Shown in pieces: positions 1 through 7,232 of a DNA stretch of 30,009 nucleotides (position 1 is its first letter; each line of letters begins with the position of its first letter). A model generated the notes under the pieces. The model was not told where the DNA came from. It worked only from the letters and a program-made list of their open reading frames with translations, and ran no database searches. The DNA lies in the NCBI GenBank assembly GCA_964482585.1, contig CAYZYO010000007.1, positions 1 through 30,009 of the forward strand, given 5' to 3'. The position numbers and the translations under genes were made by a program. Source of the DNA: CAYZYO01 sp964482585. GTDB lineage: Bacteria > Bacillota > Syntrophomonadia > Syntrophomonadales > Syntrophomonadaceae.

Positions 1-419
1 TCACCTTTTTTTAATATCCCCCCCTGGATAACCCTGCAAAATAATCCCTCGTAAGGAAGTAAACTGATCCCAAGCGTTTGGGTTACGATACTTGGATGAT
101 CTTCTTTTCCTATTTGAGTAACCAGAAGAATTACATCCGGACCAATTCTAATGCGATCTGTAACTTTTACTTTATTGACTTCTAATCCCTCAATTAAGAG
201 ATTTTCCGCGAAGTCTCCGGGACCAGCATTTAAATGGTTTTCCTTATTAACTCTAATAACACTCTCCAGATTTAAACAAGTTACCTGACGGTCCCAGGAA
301 CCGGCATGTCCATCATCTTCTATTCCGTAATTCTTTATCACTTTTGCCTGTGGAATTTCGCTCTTTATCTGCCCCCGCCCAGTGCTAATAGATATTGAAT
401 ACAGCTTTCCTTTTTTCAA
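1..419 (-). CDS. MOSC-domain protein (3' end beyond window)
   Basis: About 139 codons are visible and the frame is still open at base 1, so the C-terminus is missing. The product reads like the short MOSC proteins encoded beside moaC/moaA. It has an early GRGQ, then GHAGSWDRQV, then GDFAENL, then TQIGKED, and near the end RVIQGG. In the family these line the MOSC beta-barrel, which is thought to handle Mo cofactor or sulfur carriers. Many relatives have a Cys in the stretch after TQIGKE, where this copy has Asp, so a persulfide role is uncertain. The start is TTG at 419, with GGGAGGG six bases upstream; no ATG fits. It is the last visible gene of the moa operon, 50 bases after moaC, and so lies under the riboswitch at 2234-2326. 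Family assignment is firm; exact function is not. Confidence 0.85.
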   Translation of the reverse strand, partial: MKKGKLYSISISTGRGQIKSEIPQAKVIKNYGIEDDGHAGSWDRQVTCLNLESVIRVNKENHLNAGPGDFAENLLIEGLEVNKVKVTDRIRIGPDVILLVTQIGKEDHPSIVTQTLGISLLPYEGLFCRVIQGGILKKG

Positions 420-469
420 CCTATTCCCTCCCAGTAATAATGAATCCGCTCCTGGCCTTCAGTGGTTTT

Positions 470-961
470 TTATTCCCTTTGTAGACCTTCATTTCTCACC
501 AGATGGCCACTCTTCCCTCCGGCCTTTTCTAATAATTTAATATCGGTTATTTCCATCCATCTATCTATAGCCTTGCCCATATCATATATGGTCATTGCAG
601 CAACTGTTACTGCAGTAATAGCCTCCATTTCAACTCCGGTCTTTCCAGTAGTCTTAACCAAGGAATTTATTATTATCCATGGTTGTTCTATATCATATTC
701 AAAGCTAACATCTACCGATGTCAACATAATAAGATGACACATGGGAATAAGATTACAGGTCTGCTTGGCTGCCATTATTCCTGCTACCTGGGCAACCGCC
801 AGAACATCGCCTTTTTTTACCCCTCCACTCTTTATGGTTTCCAGGGTTTCCGCCTGCATCTTTACAACTGCCTGAGCCCTTGCTGTCCTCTGGGTATCTT
901 TTTTTTGGCTAACATCAACCATATAGGCACGACCCTGGTCGTTAATATGAGTAAAGTCCAT
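470..961 (-). CDS. moaC: cyclic pyranopterin monophosphate synthase MoaC
   Basis: The 163-residue product has the normal length of MoaC. MoaC converts the MoaA product 3',8-cyclo-dihydro-GTP into cyclic pyranopterin monophosphate, the second step of Mo/W cofactor synthesis, in the cytoplasm. Visible family motifs are the N-terminal MVDVSQK, the central CNLIPMCH, GVEMEA, and YDMGKAID, which carries the Asp and Lys needed for catalysis in characterised MoaC. It starts with ATG seven bases after the moaA stop, so the two genes are cotranscribed and probably translationally linked. No defect is seen. Confidence 0.97.
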   Translation of the reverse strand: MDFTHINDQGRAYMVDVSQKKDTQRTARAQAVVKMQAETLETIKSGGVKKGDVLAVAQVAGIMAAKQTCNLIPMCHLIMLTSVDVSFEYDIEQPWIIINSLVKTTGKTGVEMEAITAVTVAAMTIYDMGKAIDRWMEITDIKLLEKAGGKSGHLVRNEGLQRE

Positions 962-968
962 CCCTCAG

Positions 969-1949
969 TTAACCCCCTATTTGGTACATTTTTCGCCGGT
1001 TATCTTTTCCCCACCCGTCATTCATATGATGTTTTTCGGGCTTCATTTTTATAACCTTTATAAAAAGCTGTTTTAACTCTTCATCACCGGCACCTTTCTT
1101 TAAAGCATCCTGCAAATCTATTTCTCGTTTATCATAAAGACAACCCCTCAAGCGGCCATCAGCAGTCATACGAATCCGGTTGCATTGACTACAAAAGTGA
1201 TTGCTCATAGGGCTAATAAAACCTAATGTGCCTTGTCCACCTTTAAGGTAATAATATTTTGCGGGACCATTACCGGTTATCCGGGGCCCATCAGTTAAGG
1301 AATACTCTTTTTCAATAATCGCCCGCATTTCTTTAGTAGTTATTATTCTTTGTTGCTCCCAGAAAACCAAATCCCCTATAGGCATAAATTCTATAAAACG
1401 AATATGCAAAGGGTACTCGTAAGCAAGCTTAGCAAAATCATTTATTTCTCCATCATTAAAGCCATTAATTACTACCACATTCAGCTTTACTGGATGCATG
1501 TCCAGCTCAAGGGCCTTTAATATCGCTTTTTTTACATCTGCTAGATTTCCCCGTCGAGTAATATAATTAAATTTTTCACTTACCATACTGTCTATACTTA
1601 TATTTACTCGTTGTAACCCTGCCTTTTTTAATTCCTCTGCCATCGGAGCAAATAGAGTTCCGTTGGTTGTAATAGCTATATCATCAATTTCAGGTATCTC
1701 AGAGATATAGCTTATGAGCTGACTGACATTTTTCCGTACCAGGGGTTCTCCGCCGGTTAATCTTATTTTCCGAATCCCTACCCGGGTTGCTATCTTAACC
1801 AACCTGGCAAATTCTTCAAAACTAAGTATATGAGTATGCCATAGTTTTTCCACACCTTCCTCAGGCATGCAGTACCTGCAGCGTAAATTGCACCTATCGG
1901 TCACCGATATACGCATATAGTTAATTTCTCTTTTATAATTATCCAACAT
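969..1949 (-). CDS. moaA: GTP 3',8-cyclase MoaA (radical SAM)
   Basis: The 326-residue radical-SAM enzyme starts Mo-cofactor synthesis by converting GTP to 3',8-cyclo-dihydro-GTP. The SAM-binding cluster motif CNLRCRYCM sits at residues 20-28. LTGGEPL follows at about 65, and the second 4Fe-4S site near the C-terminus reads FCSQCNRIRMTADG..RGC. The protein ends in the Gly-Gly dipeptide that is functionally important in MoaA. All expected elements are present, so it should be active. It lies between the 58-aa gene (47-base gap) and moaC (7-base gap) and is expressed from the riboswitch-controlled promoter upstream. Confidence 0.97.
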   Translation of the reverse strand: MLDNYKREINYMRISVTDRCNLRCRYCMPEEGVEKLWHTHILSFEEFARLVKIATRVGIRKIRLTGGEPLVRKNVSQLISYISEIPEIDDIAITTNGTLFAPMAEELKKAGLQRVNISIDSMVSEKFNYITRRGNLADVKKAILKALELDMHPVKLNVVVINGFNDGEINDFAKLAYEYPLHIRFIEFMPIGDLVFWEQQRIITTKEMRAIIEKEYSLTDGPRITGNGPAKYYYLKGGQGTLGFISPMSNHFCSQCNRIRMTADGRLRGCLYDKREIDLQDALKKGAGDEELKQLFIKVIKMKPEKHHMNDGWGKDNRRKMYQIGG

Positions 1950-1996
1950 ATTATATCACTCTCCCCAGAAGGCATACCATTGATCAACATAGCAAA

Positions 1997-2173
1997 CTAA
2001 AAACAACCTAATTCACAACCATAAATCTTTAATCCTGCTTCATCGCATAGTTGTCCCATTTCTATAAGTTCAACACCTAGTTCTCCTGCTGCCTTTCTCG
2101 CTTCGGTACAGCTGATTCTACCACCGGGAAATAACTCCTTTAATTTTTGAATAAGGCTCTTCTTATCTTGCAT
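1997..2173 (-). CDS. 58-aa Cys-tailed protein of the moa operon, unknown function
   Basis: This is a small protein of unrecognised function and the first gene after the riboswitch. I place the start at ATG 2173, because GGAGGT ends seven bases before it. The longer reading from TTG 2188 would place the Shine-Dalgarno sequence inside the gene. The product is mostly helical (ISCTEARKAAGELGV, then a second helix) and ends KIYGCELGCF. The SCTEARKAAGELG segment resembles a helix-turn-helix core, and the CxxxC tail could bind metal or thiol. I recall similar short proteins near molybdenum genes in other Clostridia, but only from memory. Its position suggests a role in Mo/W cofactor handling or control; this is inference. 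Confidence 0.75.
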   Translation of the reverse strand: MQDKKSLIQKLKELFPGGRISCTEARKAAGELGVELIEMGQLCDEAGLKIYGCELGCF

Positions 2174-2186
2174 TATATACACCTCC

Positions 2187-2220
2187 AAAAAAATATAAAT
2201 GCACCCTGTGAAAGGGTGCC
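2187..2220 (-). terminator. attenuator hairpin of the Moco riboswitch
   Basis: On the minus strand GGCACCCT pairs with AGGGTGC around a five-base loop and is followed by a T-rich run (ATTTATATTTTTTT), directly before the GGAGGT of the first gene. Its position between aptamer and first gene makes it an expression platform. The 5' arm can pair instead with AGGGTG inside the aptamer (2271-2276), giving an antiterminator. Confidence 0.85.
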
Positions 2221-2233
2221 ATTAAGCAAGTCA

Positions 2234-2326
2234 ACTCCTTTCCAGCGGGAGGCATAACAGTTTCCTCTTACACCCTAACGTTCAATAACCATAGCACTAA
2301 TGCCTTAGGAAAAATTGAATCGGAGT
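2234..2326 (-). ncRNA. Moco-type (molybdenum/tungsten cofactor) riboswitch aptamer
   Basis: Read on the minus strand, the conserved core GCCTCCCGCTGGAAAGGAG is close to the E. coli moaA leader core as I recall it. P1 forms from ACTCC (2322-2326) with GGAGT (2234-2238). P2 forms from CCTAA (2305-2309) with TTAGG (2274-2278). A further GAGG/CCTC hairpin lies next to the core. It sits in a leader of about 170 bases ahead of a moa operon and is followed by an intrinsic terminator, as expected for an OFF switch. The 93-nt aptamer is shorter than the E. coli one, which could mean the tungsten-cofactor variant with a reduced P3; I cannot settle this by eye. Confidence 0.9.
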
Positions 2327-2347
2327 ATTAAAACATATTTTTATGAA

Positions 2348-2376
2348 ATTATATTATATTAAATATATTTCTACAA
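2348..2376 (-). promoter_or_regulatory. sigma-A-type promoter of the moa operon
   Basis: TTGTAG (2376-2371) and a perfect TATAAT (2353-2348) are separated by 17 bases on the minus strand. A start about seven bases further would put the riboswitch P1 strand roughly 15 bases into the transcript. Confidence 0.7.
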
Positions 2377-2519
2377 TTATATACATATTTCCTGTTATAC
2401 GCTAGTTTTTTTATAATCCTACTTTATTTTGATTAAATAAACCCTTACTATGATATCATTATCTATAGTGAATAGAATAACATTTGTATTATTCCCCGGG
2501 AAGGAGGTATCAAATTTAG
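2377..2519. other. divergent AT-rich spacer between moa operon and nfeD
   Basis: This very AT-rich stretch separates the leftward moa promoter from the rightward nfeD gene. The nfeD start is preceded by GGAAGGAGGT at about 2500. I see TTGATT and TATGAT-like elements upstream but not at proper spacing, so I do not call the plus-strand promoter. No short gene was found. Confidence 0.5.
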
Positions 2520-2948
2520 ATGTCTTCACTACAATGGATATTAATAGCAATTATATGTGGTACTATAGAAATATTTAGTGCTGGTTTCTGGTTTCTCTGG
2601 CTTGCAATCTCAGCAGTATTAGTAGCCCTGGGAATAACGCTGGGATGGTTACTTATACTTGAGAGCCAATTGTTAGTATTTGCAATTTTTACTCTCTTAT
2701 TTATTATTTTTACCCGTCCTCTTGTTTTGAGACTAATTAAAACTCATGATACTGCAAGTAATGTTAAGGCCTTAATCGGTCAGCAGGGCATGACTTTATC
2801 AAGTATTAGTCCCCTGCAATACGGGCAGGTTAAGGTTAACGGCGAAATCTGGACTGCAGTGTCTGAAGAAGAAATCAAGAATAATACCCGTGTCATTGTT
2901 ATAGATATAAATGGGGTCAAGCTTCTAGTGAAAAAGTCAGATGATTAA
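2520..2948 (+). CDS. NfeD-like membrane protein (short form)
   Basis: The 142-residue protein is of the short NfeD type. It has about three hydrophobic helices in the first 75 residues and then a small soluble beta-rich domain of the OB-fold kind (from ALIGQQG to the C-terminus, with VNGEIWTAVS in the middle). Short NfeD proteins are encoded next to stomatin-type SPFH proteins and are thought to assemble with them in membrane microdomains. The SPFH gene follows 30 bases downstream on the same strand, which supports the call. The start ATG has a strong GGAGGT 11 bases upstream. This is one of only two genes here on the plus strand. Confidence 0.88.
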   Translation: MSSLQWILIAIICGTIEIFSAGFWFLWLAISAVLVALGITLGWLLILESQLLVFAIFTLLFIIFTRPLVLRLIKTHDTASNVKALIGQQGMTLSSISPLQYGQVKVNGEIWTAVSEEEIKNNTRVIVIDINGVKLLVKKSDD

Positions 2949-2978
2949 TAATAACTAACTTATGAAAGGAGTCAATTT

Positions 2979-3920
2979 ATGGATGCATTTTTAGGCATAT
3001 TTGTTAATTTGCTGCTGGTCTTGTTCGTTATAGTAATTGGTTTTTCAGCAATTAAAATTGTCCGCCAGGCTACTGTTGGAATAATAGAAAGGCTGGGTAA
3101 ATATCATAAAACTGCTGAACAGGGTATTAATGTTATTTTCCCATTTATTGATAGTTTTCGAGCAATTGTTGACTTAAGGGAACAGGTTGTAGATTTCCCT
3201 CCTCAACCAGTTATTACTGAAGATAATGTCACTATGATGATTGATACGGTTGTCTACTACCAGGTAACAGATCCTTTTAAATTCACTTATGAAATCTCCA
3301 ACCCGATTCTTGCTATTGAAAACCTTACTGCAACTACCCTTAGAAATATTGTAGGTGACCTGGAACTGGATGAAACCTTAACTTCCCGTGATATTGTTAA
3401 TACCCGCCTTAGAGCCATACTCGATGAAGCAACTGATAAATGGGGTATCAAGGTCAACCGGGTAGAACTCAAGAACATTCTGCCACCACAGGATATTCAA
3501 AATGCTATGGAAAAGCAGATGAGAGCTGAAAGAGAAAAAAGAGAGGCTATTTTAAGAGCTGAAGGGCAGAAAACCGCTGCCATTCTGGAAGCCGAAGGCC
3601 TAAAACAATCAGCCATTCTTAATGCTGAAGCAGTCAAGGAAGCAGCTATTCGTGAAGCTGAAGGACATAAACAGGCCAAAATTCTTGAGGCCCAAGGTGA
3701 AGCCGAAGCAATCTTAAGCGTTCAAAAGGCCTTTGCCGACAGCCTGGTAATGATTAAAAACGCTGCTGCTGATGATAAGGTTCTCGCTCTCAAGTCCCTG
3801 GAAGCACTTAAACACATTGGTGATGGTCAGTCTACTAAACTTATTATTCCAGGTGATCTCGCTGGCTTAAGTGGAGTGTTCGCCGCCCTGAAAGAAGCAG
3901 TTACCGATGATAAGGAATAG
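2979..3920 (+). CDS. stomatin/prohibitin (SPFH, band 7) family protein
   Basis: The 313-residue protein has one N-terminal membrane helix (about residues 6-28), then the SPFH domain beginning at QATVGIIERLGKYH. DLREQVVDFPPQPVITEDNV and VGDLELDETLTSRDIVN are hallmark segments. From about residue 165 a long charged, Ala/Glu-rich coiled coil repeats the pattern AILxAEGxK before a hydrophobic C-terminal stretch. Such proteins form large membrane-bound rings that scaffold microdomains and membrane proteases. It follows nfeD by 30 bases with AAAGGAG before its ATG, so the two form an operon. The exact cellular partner cannot be read from the sequence. Confidence 0.93.
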   Translation: MDAFLGIFVNLLLVLFVIVIGFSAIKIVRQATVGIIERLGKYHKTAEQGINVIFPFIDSFRAIVDLREQVVDFPPQPVITEDNVTMMIDTVVYYQVTDPFKFTYEISNPILAIENLTATTLRNIVGDLELDETLTSRDIVNTRLRAILDEATDKWGIKVNRVELKNILPPQDIQNAMEKQMRAEREKREAILRAEGQKTAAILEAEGLKQSAILNAEAVKEAAIREAEGHKQAKILEAQGEAEAILSVQKAFADSLVMIKNAAADDKVLALKSLEALKHIGDGQSTKLIIPGDLAGLSGVFAALKEAVTDDKE

Positions 3921-3999
3921 TTGGAAAAGTTGAAAAGGGGAAAGTAGAAATGGCAGCTAGTTTGGTGCGGATGATAGAGGTTAGTGAACAGGCTTTTAA

Positions 4000-4025
4000 T
4001 TAACCACAGATGAACATGAACACGG
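4000..4025 (+). repeat. ATCTGTGGTTAA-family interspersed repeat, copy 1
   Basis: TTAACCACAGATGAACATGAACACGG lies in the convergent spacer between the stomatin gene and the folate gene. Related copies in the opposite orientation are at 9561-9592 and 11291-11322. All three are intergenic. Confidence 0.7.
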
Positions 4026-4050
4026 CCTTTTTCACTTCCCAACTTTCCGC

Positions 4051-4635
4051 CTAAAAAAACTTCCAATCTATCCCCAGTTCCGACTTATCAGTTACAATCC
4101 AGTGAACCGGTATATCATTTTCATAAGGAAAAGTATCTTCCACCACCTGGAATTCATAGCATACCCCAACGATAAAAGTACCTGGACGAAGATGAATGAG
4201 AAATCTATCATAGTATCCTTTGCCATAACCCAGCCGGTAACCATTACCATCAAATACTAGCCCTGGTACCAGAACAACATCAATAGCTTGAATATCATAG
4301 GGATCTCCTGTAGGTTCAGCAATGCTAAACTGTCCCCTCCTGGTGTTTTCCCAGGTGTCAAATTCAACTGCTTTAATAATCCCGTCACCTTCTATACGTG
4401 GCAAAAGTATGATTTTACCTTCCTTTTTTTTCTCTTCCAGCAGCTGGTTCAGATTGACCTCATTCTTGATGCGGGAAAAACCCATAATGGTATGTGCCTT
4501 TCGTATAGGCTCCAGCTCGATTAACTTTAAACATATCTTTAAACTTAATTCTTCAACTTGATCTGCGGTAAGCATCTCCCGTTTTCTAACCATTTTTTTT
4601 CTCAAACTAATTCTTTTATTTGCAATTTCGTTCAC
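4051..4635 (-). CDS. 5-formyltetrahydrofolate cyclo-ligase
   Basis: The 194-residue cytoplasmic enzyme converts 5-formyl-THF with ATP to 5,10-methenyl-THF, returning the storage folate to one-carbon metabolism. The family signature LGYGKGYYDRFL is complete near residue 140, together with VLVPGLVFDGNGYR before it and the N-terminal KRISLRKKM helix. I choose GTG 4635 as the start because GGAGGT ends seven bases before it; an upstream in-frame GTG at 4650 would include the ribosome-binding site. It follows lgt after a 42-base gap on the same strand and is probably cotranscribed with it. Confidence 0.94.
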   Translation of the reverse strand: MNEIANKRISLRKKMVRKREMLTADQVEELSLKICLKLIELEPIRKAHTIMGFSRIKNEVNLNQLLEEKKKEGKIILLPRIEGDGIIKAVEFDTWENTRRGQFSIAEPTGDPYDIQAIDVVLVPGLVFDGNGYRLGYGKGYYDRFLIHLRPGTFIVGVCYEFQVVEDTFPYENDIPVHWIVTDKSELGIDWKFF

Positions 4636-4677
4636 ATCATGTACCTCCACGATAAATCTAACGGGACAAAGGCCCTA

Positions 4678-5430
4678 TCACCTTGTTTTGTTTTCCCGCC
4701 TTTTCCACCAATATAAAATAACTGCGGTTACAAACAATACTACACTATAAGTTTGGCTGGTAGATAACGGTCCATACATCACCAAATCTGCCCGGAAAAA
4801 CTCAACAATAAAACGATATATGGAATAGCTCATAAGGTATATTAATAATACCTGCCCTCCAAATTTTTTCCGGGGTAAAAACCATAATAAGAAGAAAAAT
4901 ATCAGAATATTTGCTGTTGAACTGTACAGCTGGGTAGGATGACGGGGAAGGAGGTCAATATAAGGAAAAACCACACCAAAAATTGAGTCGGTTACCTTGC
5001 CATAGCAGCACCCATTTAAAAAACATCCTATTCTTACTATAGCATAGCCTAGAGCAGCAAATGGTGCCAAAATATCAGCTATTTCCCAAAATGATTGCTT
5101 CTTTTTGAATGTGTAGATGATACAGGCTATTAATCCACCAAAAAAACCTCCATACCAGACTAACCCATAAAATCCTCCCTGGAACGAAAAAAAGATCAGT
5201 GGATCATTGAAAAACATTTCCCGTTGGTAGATTAAAACATAGAGCAGCCGGGCTCCAAATAATCCGGATACCACCATAATAATGATCAAGTCCAGAGCAA
5301 AGTCTTTTTCATATCCCTTTGCATCAAATATTCTGGTTATACCAACAACTGCGACTATAACTGCAACTGCTAACATGAACCCCCAGGCATAAACATTTAT
5401 TTTCCCAATTTCCAATAATATCGGGTGCAA
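4678..5430 (-). CDS. lgt: phosphatidylglycerol--prolipoprotein diacylglyceryl transferase Lgt
   Basis: This integral-membrane enzyme (about 250 residues) transfers diacylglyceryl from phosphatidylglycerol to the lipobox Cys of prolipoproteins, the first step of lipoprotein maturation. About seven hydrophobic helices are visible. The Lgt signature region reads GYAIVRIGCFLNGCCYGK, and RHPTQLYSS follows. The start is best at TTG 5430 (giving HPILLEIG..., the usual Lgt N-terminus), with GAGGAG eight bases upstream. The GTG three codons earlier lies almost on top of the ribosome-binding site. The gene sits just after a spacer rich in DnaA boxes. Confidence 0.95.
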   Translation of the reverse strand: MHPILLEIGKINVYAWGFMLAVAVIVAVVGITRIFDAKGYEKDFALDLIIIMVVSGLFGARLLYVLIYQREMFFNDPLIFFSFQGGFYGLVWYGGFFGGLIACIIYTFKKKQSFWEIADILAPFAALGYAIVRIGCFLNGCCYGKVTDSIFGVVFPYIDLLPRHPTQLYSSTANILIFFFLLWFLPRKKFGGQVLLIYLMSYSIYRFIVEFFRADLVMYGPLSTSQTYSVVLFVTAVILYWWKRRENKTR

Positions 5431-5454
5431 TCTACCCACTCCTCAATTTTAGTT

Positions 5455-5578
5455 TTATCCACAAGATATAATGGCTTTATTAAGGTATTTGTCATATTAA
5501 TTGTAATTTATTAATAATCTAGTAGGTTAAGAAATGTTGAAATAGCAGTTATCAACAGACTTATGCACATTATCCACA
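5455..5578 (+). promoter_or_regulatory. cluster of four DnaA-box-like 9-mers
   Basis: The spacer upstream of lgt contains two perfect DnaA boxes, TTATCCACA at 5455-5463 and 5570-5578. It also has two single-mismatch boxes, TTATCAACA at 5549-5557 and TTATGCACA at 5561-5569. All four have the same orientation. The last three form a tight array over 30 bases (3-base gap, then none), next to an AT-rich block and a CTAGTAGGTTAAG stretch. It could bind DnaA to control lgt, titrate DnaA, or act in replication control. Confidence 0.65.
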
Positions 5579-5595
5579 GGTATTTTTCACAAGGA

Positions 5596-6597
5596 CTATA
5601 GACTTGATTGTGCATTAATATTTAATGGGACAAAATGTTTAGTATTATAGTCGTTATAGGCAGCACCTGCAATCATTGCTGCGTTATCAGTACATAATTC
5701 CAGTGATGGATAAAAAACCTCAACATTCAAGTCCGCTGCTCTCATTTTCATTAAACTACGCAGATTGCTATTAGCCGCTACTCCCCCGGCAATAAGTATA
5801 GTTGGCACCTGAAATCTTTCAGCTGCTCGAACTGTTTTGTCTACCAGAACCTCAACCAGGGCCGCTTGAAATTCAGCTGCCATATGATAAACATTGTTTT
5901 CTCCTTTTCGCTCCAACTTTTTCCATTCGTTCATAGCCGCAGTTTTGAGCCCACTAAAACTGAACTCAAAGTCTTCCTTATTAAGAAAGACCCGTGGTAA
6001 TTTTACCAGACCCTTTTCCCCTTTTTCAGCTGCCTTTTGAATCGCTGGTCCTCCAGGATAACCCAACCCCAAAAAACGGGCAATTTTATCAAAGGCTTCA
6101 CCAGCCGCGTCATCTCTGGTTTCACCTATAATTTCAAATTCTCCTATCGTTTCCATAAATAAGAGGCTGGTATGTCCACCTGATACTACCAAACAAATAG
6201 CCGGAAATTCAATATCATCATGTTCCAAAAAATTGGCATAAATATGCCCATGAAGATGGTTAACTGCAATCAAGGGCTTTTCTAGACAGTAGGCAAAAGC
6301 CTTGGCAAATGAAAGACCTACTAATAGTGCTCCAATTAATCCAGGCATATTAGTAACTGCTACTGCATCAATATCCCGGTATGCAAGCCCAGCATCTTTA
6401 AATGCCTGGTCAACAACCACTGCAATGTTTTCTATATGCTTACGTGATGCAACCTCAGGCACCACTCCACCAAACTGTTTATGTATATTAACCTGTGAAT
6501 TAATGACATTAGATAATATCTTTTTGCCGCCTTCTACAATTGCGGCCGCAGTTTCATCACATGAGGTTTCTATTCCCAGAATCAAATCCTGCTGCAT
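5596..6597 (-). CDS. tsaD: tRNA N6-adenosine threonylcarbamoyltransferase TsaD
   Basis: The 333-residue protein is the catalytic subunit for t6A37 modification of ANN-decoding tRNAs. It transfers the threonylcarbamoyl group with help from TsaB and TsaE. The start ILGIETSCDETAAAIV is the classic Kae1/TsaD N-terminus. The metal-binding HLHGHIYANF occurs near residue 113, followed by VVSGGHTSLL, EAFDKIARFLGLGYPGGP, FSFSGLKTA and AGGVAANSNLR. It has full family length. ATG 6597 is preceded by GGAGGT. Its partners tsaB and tsaE lie just upstream on the same strand, separated by rimI and a 180-base repeat-bearing spacer. Confidence 0.97.
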   Translation of the reverse strand: MQQDLILGIETSCDETAAAIVEGGKKILSNVINSQVNIHKQFGGVVPEVASRKHIENIAVVVDQAFKDAGLAYRDIDAVAVTNMPGLIGALLVGLSFAKAFAYCLEKPLIAVNHLHGHIYANFLEHDDIEFPAICLVVSGGHTSLLFMETIGEFEIIGETRDDAAGEAFDKIARFLGLGYPGGPAIQKAAEKGEKGLVKLPRVFLNKEDFEFSFSGLKTAAMNEWKKLERKGENNVYHMAAEFQAALVEVLVDKTVRAAERFQVPTILIAGGVAANSNLRSLMKMRAADLNVEVFYPSLELCTDNAAMIAGAAYNDYNTKHFVPLNINAQSSL

Positions 6598-6626
6598 AAG
6601 TTTTACCTCCGCCTTACATTAATTAT

Positions 6627-6758
6627 TTGAGAGTTTTGCCTAATTCAATAATTCACCATACTACTTTGCCTGCACAATTAAGCCGGAGACTGAAGTCTCC
6701 TCTACGGGTGCGAGAGTTTTAATTTTAAATAGTTATTATGCAAAATCCTCATTTAACT
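6627..6758. repeat. small MITE-like block with imperfect terminal inverted repeats
   Basis: The tsaD/rimI spacer starts with TTGAGAGTTTTGCCTAATTC and ends with TTATTATGCAAAATCCTC, which are imperfect inverted copies (about 15 of 22 matches by eye). A palindromic repeat (6676-6701) lies inside. The same end sequence occurs in inverse orientation at 24193-24212. Confidence 0.45.
6676..6701. repeat. palindrome plus CTCTACGGG repeat, copy 1
   Basis: GGAGACT-GA-AGTCTCC is followed by TCTACGGG. The second copy at 9446-9471 reads GGCGACT-GA-AGTCGCC followed by TCTACGGG. One base differs in each arm, and the two changes keep the palindrome paired. Confidence 0.7.
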
Positions 6759-6779
6759 AATCAGTAATATTTTTCTTTA

Positions 6780-7232
6780 CTATAATAAATATTTGATCAT
6801 TTTTAGTGCATCTTCCTGGTTATCACTATAATAGCCTTTCCTTAATCCGGTCACCCTGTAACCCAGCCTTTTATACATCTCTAATGCCACATTATTAGAA
6901 GCCCTTACCTCTAAAAAAATGTAGCCCGCCTTCTTCTGCCGGGCATGTCTCTCAAGTTCAGTCATTAAAGCCCTGCCAAAACCACAACCCCTGAAATTCT
7001 CACCTACCGCCACATTAGTTATATGGGCTTCCTCAAACACTACCCAGATTCCACCATAGCCTGCAATCTCCCCTTCAAAATCAACTATAAAATAATTAGC
7101 ATATTTATTATCCAATTCTGATAGGTAAGATTCCCTGGACCACGGTAAGGTAAATGTACTTAATTCAATCTGCATCACTGCATCAATATCCTGCACTGCC
7201 ATTTTCCTTAATAAAAAGTTAGGGTTAAGCAC
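6780..7232 (-). CDS. rimI: ribosomal protein alanine N-acetyltransferase RimI (GNAT)
   Basis: This 150-residue single-domain GNAT acetyltransferase matches RimI, which acetylates the N-terminal Ala of ribosomal protein S18 using acetyl-CoA. Seen are LPWSRESYLSEL near the N-terminus, ITNVAVGENFRGCGFGRAL (the acetyl-CoA-binding V/G-rich loop), and YIFLEVRASNNVALEMYKRL with the following RKGYY. The start is GTG 7232, immediately after the tsaB stop, with AGGAG inside the tsaB end. The gene is thus translationally coupled to tsaB. The tsaE-tsaB-rimI-tsaD order is a standard bacterial arrangement. Confidence 0.94.
   Translation of the reverse strand: MLNPNFLLRKMAVQDIDAVMQIELSTFTLPWSRESYLSELDNKYANYFIVDFEGEIAGYGGIWVVFEEAHITNVAVGENFRGCGFGRALMTELERHARQKKAGYIFLEVRASNNVALEMYKRLGYRVTGLRKGYYSDNQEDALKMIKYLL

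Noticed and set aside
5440..5596. Calling the DnaA-box cluster the chromosomal origin
   Set aside because: dnaA, dnaN, rpmH and other usual origin neighbours are absent, and four boxes alone do not prove an origin.
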